Shown: positions 59,251-64,000 of the stretch, in pieces
Layout: every line of letters begins with the position of its first letter
Numbering within the stretch: the first letter of the stretch is position 1
Assembly: GCA_030704615.1 (NCBI GenBank)
Contig: CM060731.1
Location: 64,274,756-64,338,755 of the forward strand
Direction of reading: 5' to 3'
DNA length: 64,000 nt
DNA from: Takakia lepidozioides
Lineage: Eukaryota; Streptophyta; Takakiopsida; Takakiales; Takakiaceae
The notes under the pieces: generated by a model
Databases searched by the model: none
The model's input: only the letters and a program-made list of their open reading frames with translations
What the model was told of the DNA's origin: nothing
Made by a program: the position numbers and the translations under genes

Positions 59251-59539
59251 AATGGTGGCCTCTTATTGGCTGTCAGGATTTCCTTAAGTTTCTCCCACAC
59301 ATCAGCAGCCACCCTGTCAGATTAGGTTACTGTTGGAATGAGACAAGGGCCTTGGCTAACTTTAGGCACATTTAATCAGCCATACCAACCACCCTACTTT
59401 TCATCCAGCTTACGAACAGAAGAGAATTTGCAATAGGTGAAATACTTCATCTTACAATGTGCACATCTGCAGAAACCAGTGTGTGAAGTGTAGGTTTATG
59501 CAAAAATGTGATATTTTCAGTTCCTCCAGTGCGTCGCCA

Positions 59540-61100
59540 TCAAAGTGATGGGACATTTCTGCATTTTGCATCATTGTGGTGCCCCATTTTTGCCGAGAGT
59601 CGCTGAGCAAGGAAGTTCACCGGAGATTTGGAGCTGAACGTAGCTTTTCCTTTGTTCCTTGGCTGTTTTTGGATACTCCTCGAGCGTTTTTGGATACTAC
59701 TACATTTATTGCTAGACATGCGTGGAATTGAAGAGATTGAGTGAGGAGGGGAGATAGGGGCTATGTTGAGCCTACAAAGTTTGTCACTGCCTGAAGAGTG
59801 AAGGTGAGAGTGTGGGGTAGAGATAGAGAGAAGGCAGAGGCTAAGGGGTTGTGAGTGAAGCGGTAGAATATCTATAAAGAGAGAAATTGTTTGTGGACTA
59901 GCTGTGAAGGCGCCAATGAGATAACCACTCTTGATTGTGCCGTTAGAGTGACACCGAATCAGACATGTGTTGGCTGCGGGCTGGGGCCATGACGGTGGAG
60001 GTTTTACACGCGTGCGTAGGAGGTCATTATGTAGTTCATAGCAGAGTGGGGATGGGGTGACAGTGTCATGTTGTGCAGGGGCTGAAAAGAACGGCAGAGG
60101 TATGCTCTGAGCGTAGGGTGATTTGATGAGGAAGGGCAGGAGCATTCGGTGCAGAGGAGAGAGCGTCTGGGTAAGTGAATGTTTTTGGCAGATCATGTTT
60201 ATGGGGCCTGCTGCACCGTTTACCTGGCCGTTGGTGATTATGGTGTGGCAGGGAGGTAAATTAAATGTCGTTGCATGGAGCATTGGTGTGGAATCTGAGA
60301 GCTCGTAATTAATGGTGTGTGGCTGCTGTGGAGGAGAATCATGATATGAGATGAACGAGGTGAAGTGATGTGGTGGTGGCCTAGATTGGGAAAGTGGGGT
60401 ATAAGGGTCAAGAGGTCATAGAAAATACGATGAAGGGTGGCTTTAGTGTTAACTGTTTTTTTTTTATCAAAAACCAGAGAACACCTAGCCTTGCAAATAT
60501 GCCAGAGGGAGAGAGCCCTGAGGTTATTCCACACTTGGAATGAGTGCCAAGAGCCAGAGTTATGGGAATTAAGCAGCAATACAAGAGGGTTTTCGCAATC
60601 AAACCTTCTCCAGTGGCTATAAAGCGACTAGATTTTCTTCCAAACTTGTTTAGCAAAGACACATAATACTAAACGGTGCTCCAGAGTTTCAACCAATTAG
60701 TTTGAGCAGGCAAGACACATATCAGCAGGGGGAGGTTGGGAGGAAGAGAATGGAAGGATTGTATTGCAGAGTCTCCATAGGAAGGCTGAAAGCTTATGTT
60801 TGAGCCAAACATCTGTCCATACACTTTCCATGCCCCCGACAGAACTGCAAGATGAACCCACTTCCTGGAGAGCTTGAAATCAGTAGCCAATAGAGGGCAC
60901 TGCATTTTGTAACCAAGTTTAGCTGAGTAAGTGAAGAAGGGTTTAGTAGAATCGTTGATACTACTCCTTTAAGAAAACCCAAACATTCCAAATTGCTTGC
61001 CAGGCTACAGAATCCCCGCACAACAAGCGCTCCTCCAGTGCATTCAACAGCGAGGCTGGAAGCACCCACTCTGATCCCAAAAAATCACGGGGATTTCTTT
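59540..61100 (-). pseudogene. LINE 3' end with zf-RVT domain
   Basis: Minus strand near 60,830-60,640: KVYGQMFGSNISF / VWTDVWLKHKLSAFLWRL, CLACSN, VETLEHRLVLCVFAKQVW, the zf-RVT pattern (FLWRL ... CxxC ... E..H ... C..A..VW) that ends many plant LINE polyproteins. Downstream (60,579-60,283) a Ser/His/Pro-rich tail. Stops interrupt it. A separate LINE from the plus-strand one next to it. Confidence 0.65.
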
Positions 61101-61159
61101 CGTCAGATCCAGCTCCATGCTTAGAAATTTCAAGCTCGCCAGGAGGGCCACACTTATGG

Positions 61160-62470
61160 ATGGGTTATCACACACTTGAACAACACACACACAATACTGA
61201 ACTTCCATTTGTCATGGAGAAACGCACTACAAGAGAACTTGAGTTGCTTGGGCTCTGCCCATTTGAGATCTACGAACTGCGACATGGCCTCAAGGCCTAC
61301 CTGCATGTACCCCAACTATTTTTTCCTACAGCTCGACCGGATGGTCGCGAAGGCCAACTCTACCAGCTTACTCAACTGCCAAAAGGCACCATCGTCGACC
61401 CTGTCTCTAGACTCTCCGCGACGCCCTACCACATACTGATCAGGTTTGACAAAGAGACCGACATGCCCAAAGAACAGCTGTCTATAGGGCTAAGAAGCAT
61501 TTTGCAGCGATGAACATTCCACTAGGTACTACGTTGTATTCGCCCATTATGGCCCACTCCAAACATGCCAGCAAGCACTGGACTGGCATCTTCAAGGTCG
61601 AGTTGCTACATCCAGCCATGGACGGCATCGCTCTCTTGAAAGGCGACCGAGCCTTCGTCATAGAGATGTCATCTGGCATACCAATGCAGGGTAAGGTGGA
61701 AAAAACATTCGATTTACAATCGACAATGGAACATCTCTCTTTATACATGACAAGCGAAAGCCTACACGGAACTATCAGCCACAAGCTTACAATGCATCTC
61801 ATCATGTAAGCTCACGCTCATGGTGATGAGTACGAGATCCTCTACACTCACAATACAGGGCCAGAGTCCAAATTCTGTTTCATATATGTCACTTCCGAGG
61901 ACACCAAACAAAGGATGTTGACACAGGGCATCCGATTCGGGCGCACGCTGATCAGACCACAGCTGCAAATTCGGCGAACTAGCATGACGGGTTTAACAGC
62001 TACCCCACAGGAAATCGTGGCAGAGAGAAACGCGCTTACTCTCATTGTGAAAAATCTCAACCAACTGCATCCACAGGCAGCTATCGAGGTACACTCTAAC
62101 TTTGGAAAAGACAAACATCACACAAATCTATTTTTGTTCGGTTGTTCCTGAAGAGAAGATCAAGCACACTGGCATGATCTTGATTACGTGCAAAAACCCC
62201 AGTGTCTACACACAGTGGGTCAACAAACCGCATGTGTTGGTCATCGACCGCTACATCAACTTCGAGCCACATAACAACAGTATGAACGGAGCTGTACCAC
62301 CGACAAAGGAAATTCTCGACAGGCTTCGGGTGGCGAACATCAACCAGGCGCTAGCCGACACGGTGAACTCAATTGCAATCAAACCAGACTCGGGATCTTC
62401 TCGTGGTCACGAAGCTATGATGTCTGAAATAGACAAAAAACTAGCTGCTCATGCCATGCCATATCGATAA
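61160..62470 (+). mobile_element. LINE ORF1, frameshifted
   Basis: Three overlapping frames form one decayed protein: LELLGLCPFEIYELRHGLKA and FDKETDMPKEQLSIG; then NIPLGTTLYSPIMAHSKHAS, FKVELLHPAMDGIALLKGDR and AFVIEM; then TATPQEIVAERNALTLIVKN, and after a further shift GMILITCKNPSVYTQWVNKP to 62,470. Breaks at about 61,485, 61,808 and 62,120. No CCHC knuckle. ORF1 identity rests on its position just before an endonuclease ORF2. The 62,480-62,780 spacer is C-rich on the plus strand. Confidence 0.55.
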
Positions 62471-62783
62471 GAAAGGCTAGATGGGAAGGATCTCTTCCTA
62501 GAGGAGCCTCACAGGTGGGCCAATCAAATCACATGCAGGGGCAACGTCTGCCCTTGCATATTCCCTTCTCATCCCCCCAATCGCCATCTCATCCATCCAC
62601 CGTACCCTCTTTCCGTCCAGCCACCCACATCCATCCACCCAAATGATATTTCTTGTACCACTGACACATGTATATACCGCCCCTAATACGATGCCCATTA
62701 TACATTCCATATACTCTGCCTCCATACCGCAATAATTACCCCCTAGTCACATCTACATACGTCCCCATGCCACTAGTTGTTAC

Positions 62784-64000
62784 TTGCACCCACTATTCTG
62801 GGAACCCCTTATTAACGGATGGATGAACAAACTTCATCCAAAACCCCTACCCACAATCCGCATCATCCTCTCCTCTAGGCACCCATATACATCCCCTTTC
62901 CCAAGGTATACTCAATATACCCCTCCTATTCTCTCCACCCATGCAAGTTACTCTACCCCGTTCTCTACCCATCAATTCTCTGAACACATAACCCCCACTC
63001 CCTCCACCTACCCTCACACTCTTACACAGTTTCGCCATACCCATCAGCCCCCTCTCATTACCCATAGCCCACACGGCCGATACCCACTACACCTAAGGAA
63101 GGTCCAAACACTACCACCATCATCCCCCCTCCCCCGATAACTCCTACACAGACACCTGCTCTAACCTCATCCTATTACGATGCGGAGACATACAGCCAAA
63201 CCCGGGCCCTACCACCATTAACGATATTATCAGAGAACTCCCCATAGACGCACAAGACAGATACGTTATATACTTCCAACCAGACACCGTGTTGCTCAGG
63301 CACAGCTATCGACACATTGTCGACCATTTCACCCCATTTTTCCCATGCGACCAACCCACTAACCACACACAATACATCACAACATTTGGACTACCGTCCA
63401 GCTGCTACCCGACACTCTCTAAAACCCTCTTAAGACTCAAATCCTTCCCCGCGCCACATCTCCTATTCTCCATTATCATCCTCATTTCCTTTCTCCTAGA
63501 GACCTGTAATGGCTACCTATTCTCCCACTCAGCCCCCCCAGATCCGCTCCCTCCTTCACCAATTATAAAGATTACCTCCGCGTTCCCACAACTACCTGGC
63601 CGCTCCACACTTCCTATCCACAATCCACACCTCCCTTAACCTTTTGAACTCCAAACCCGGAGTAGTGCATAAAATCCTCGGGGACCACCTCGCCTCAGTG
63701 GCCACGCCCGACCTAGACCAACGTCGCATCACCAATCAATCCCCCTTCCTCTCCAGTGATATCCTCTCTGCCACACTTCAAGCAGTCTACACCCTGATAC
63801 CCGGTTACGATCCCCCAGCCACCGCCATTACTGAGGAACCCTCACTTGCCCCCTCTCCCAACCGCGCCCTCCCTATTCTCGGCGACTGCCCCAACACACT
63901 AAAGATCACCTCTTGGAACGTGGGCTCACTAGCCACTAACATACAAAGCCTACTCCATCTCTTCACCCACTCTTCGCAACCACATATCTTCCTACCACAA
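62784..64000 (+). mobile_element. LINE ORF2 5' part: 2A-like motif, AP-endonuclease start
   Basis: A Pro/Thr/His-rich frame (62,784-63,140) changes frame in a C-run near 63,130 and continues as SNLILLRCGDIQPNPGP at 63,160-63,210. This fits the 2A consensus D-V/I-E-x-NPG-P, with Gln in place of Glu; 2A peptides cause ribosome skipping between Gly and Pro and are known near the start of ORF2 in some animal and trypanosome LINEs. After a variable region (to 63,639) the coding frame shifts. An overlapping frame from ATG 63,509 (one TAA at about 63,566) reaches LKITSWNVGSLATNIQSLL and HIFLPQ at the window edge, the first strand of an AP-like endonuclease. The rest lies outside. Confidence 0.75.

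Noticed and set aside
61160-62470. LINE ORF1 as a host gene
   Set aside because: Multiple frameshifts and position directly before an AP-endonuclease ORF2 fit a decayed LINE better.

Overview
The window looks like a repeat-dominated nuclear segment of a large streptophyte (plant or charophyte-type green) genome. Reasons: PLS-type PPR fragments, spliced genes with GT-AG introns, and Copia, Gypsy, CACTA, MULE and LINE remains that are almost all broken. Species cannot be settled from sequence alone; a charophyte such as Chara, or a fern, would fit. No complete intact ordinary host gene was recognised.

Layout. 1-1.35 kb: 5' part of a decayed Copia gag-pol, cut inside its integrase; the rest of that integrase domain lies at 18.25-18.9 kb, with CACTA-type sequence at both internal borders, so about 17 kb of nested material probably sits inside one old Copia. 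2-3.5 kb: PPR fragments. 5.0-6.4 kb: a 1,370-bp terminal-inverted-repeat element with an 11-bp target duplication, filled with palindromes. 6.7-13.8 kb: a MULE transposase gene (minus strand) bounded by palindrome arrays. 14.1-16.0 kb: copy A of a gene with a ParB/Srx-like DGNHR domain. 16.1-17.3 kb: Gypsy-like tail and LTR. 20-21.2 kb: a hypothetical gene and a RING-H2 remnant. 21.2-23.65 kb: a second MULE remnant and TAGTCGGC palindromes. 23,685-30,176: a 6.49-kb CACTA element (TTA duplication, 29/30 matching terminal repeats) carrying PPR pieces and intron-containing host gene fragments.

31.2-42.4 kb: copy B of the ParB-like gene, a long split pseudogene that ends in an amino-methyltransferase-like motif I (DLTAGCGSS). 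It is interrupted by an antisense third ParB-like copy (C), by a 4,837-bp palindrome-array element (34,519-39,355) and by an 807-bp CACTA (39,632-40,438). 43.3-53.6 kb: three copies of an unclassified element with GGGACCGCC palindromes, around a purine tract and a Gypsy integrase. 53.6-54.9 kb: third MULE remnant. 55-59.2 kb: a LINE reverse transcriptase split by a 2,968-bp LTR-type insertion (TG...CA, CAGGC duplication). 59.5-61.1 kb: another LINE 3' end (minus). 61.16-64 kb: 5' half of a LINE whose ORF2 carries a 2A-like motif (CGDIQPNPGP) before its endonuclease domain.

Most notable. In two places the same order recurs: MULE transposase (minus), palindrome array, ParB-like gene (plus). The ParB-like gene appears joined to a DNA methyltransferase-type domain. 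At least five palindrome families with different arms but the same architecture (GC-rich hairpins separated by AT-rich spacers) occupy the spaces, and some are clearly contained in elements with target-site duplications. I infer, without proof, a composite mobile unit encoding a transposase and a ParB-like/methyltransferase protein, diversifying together with its palindromes.
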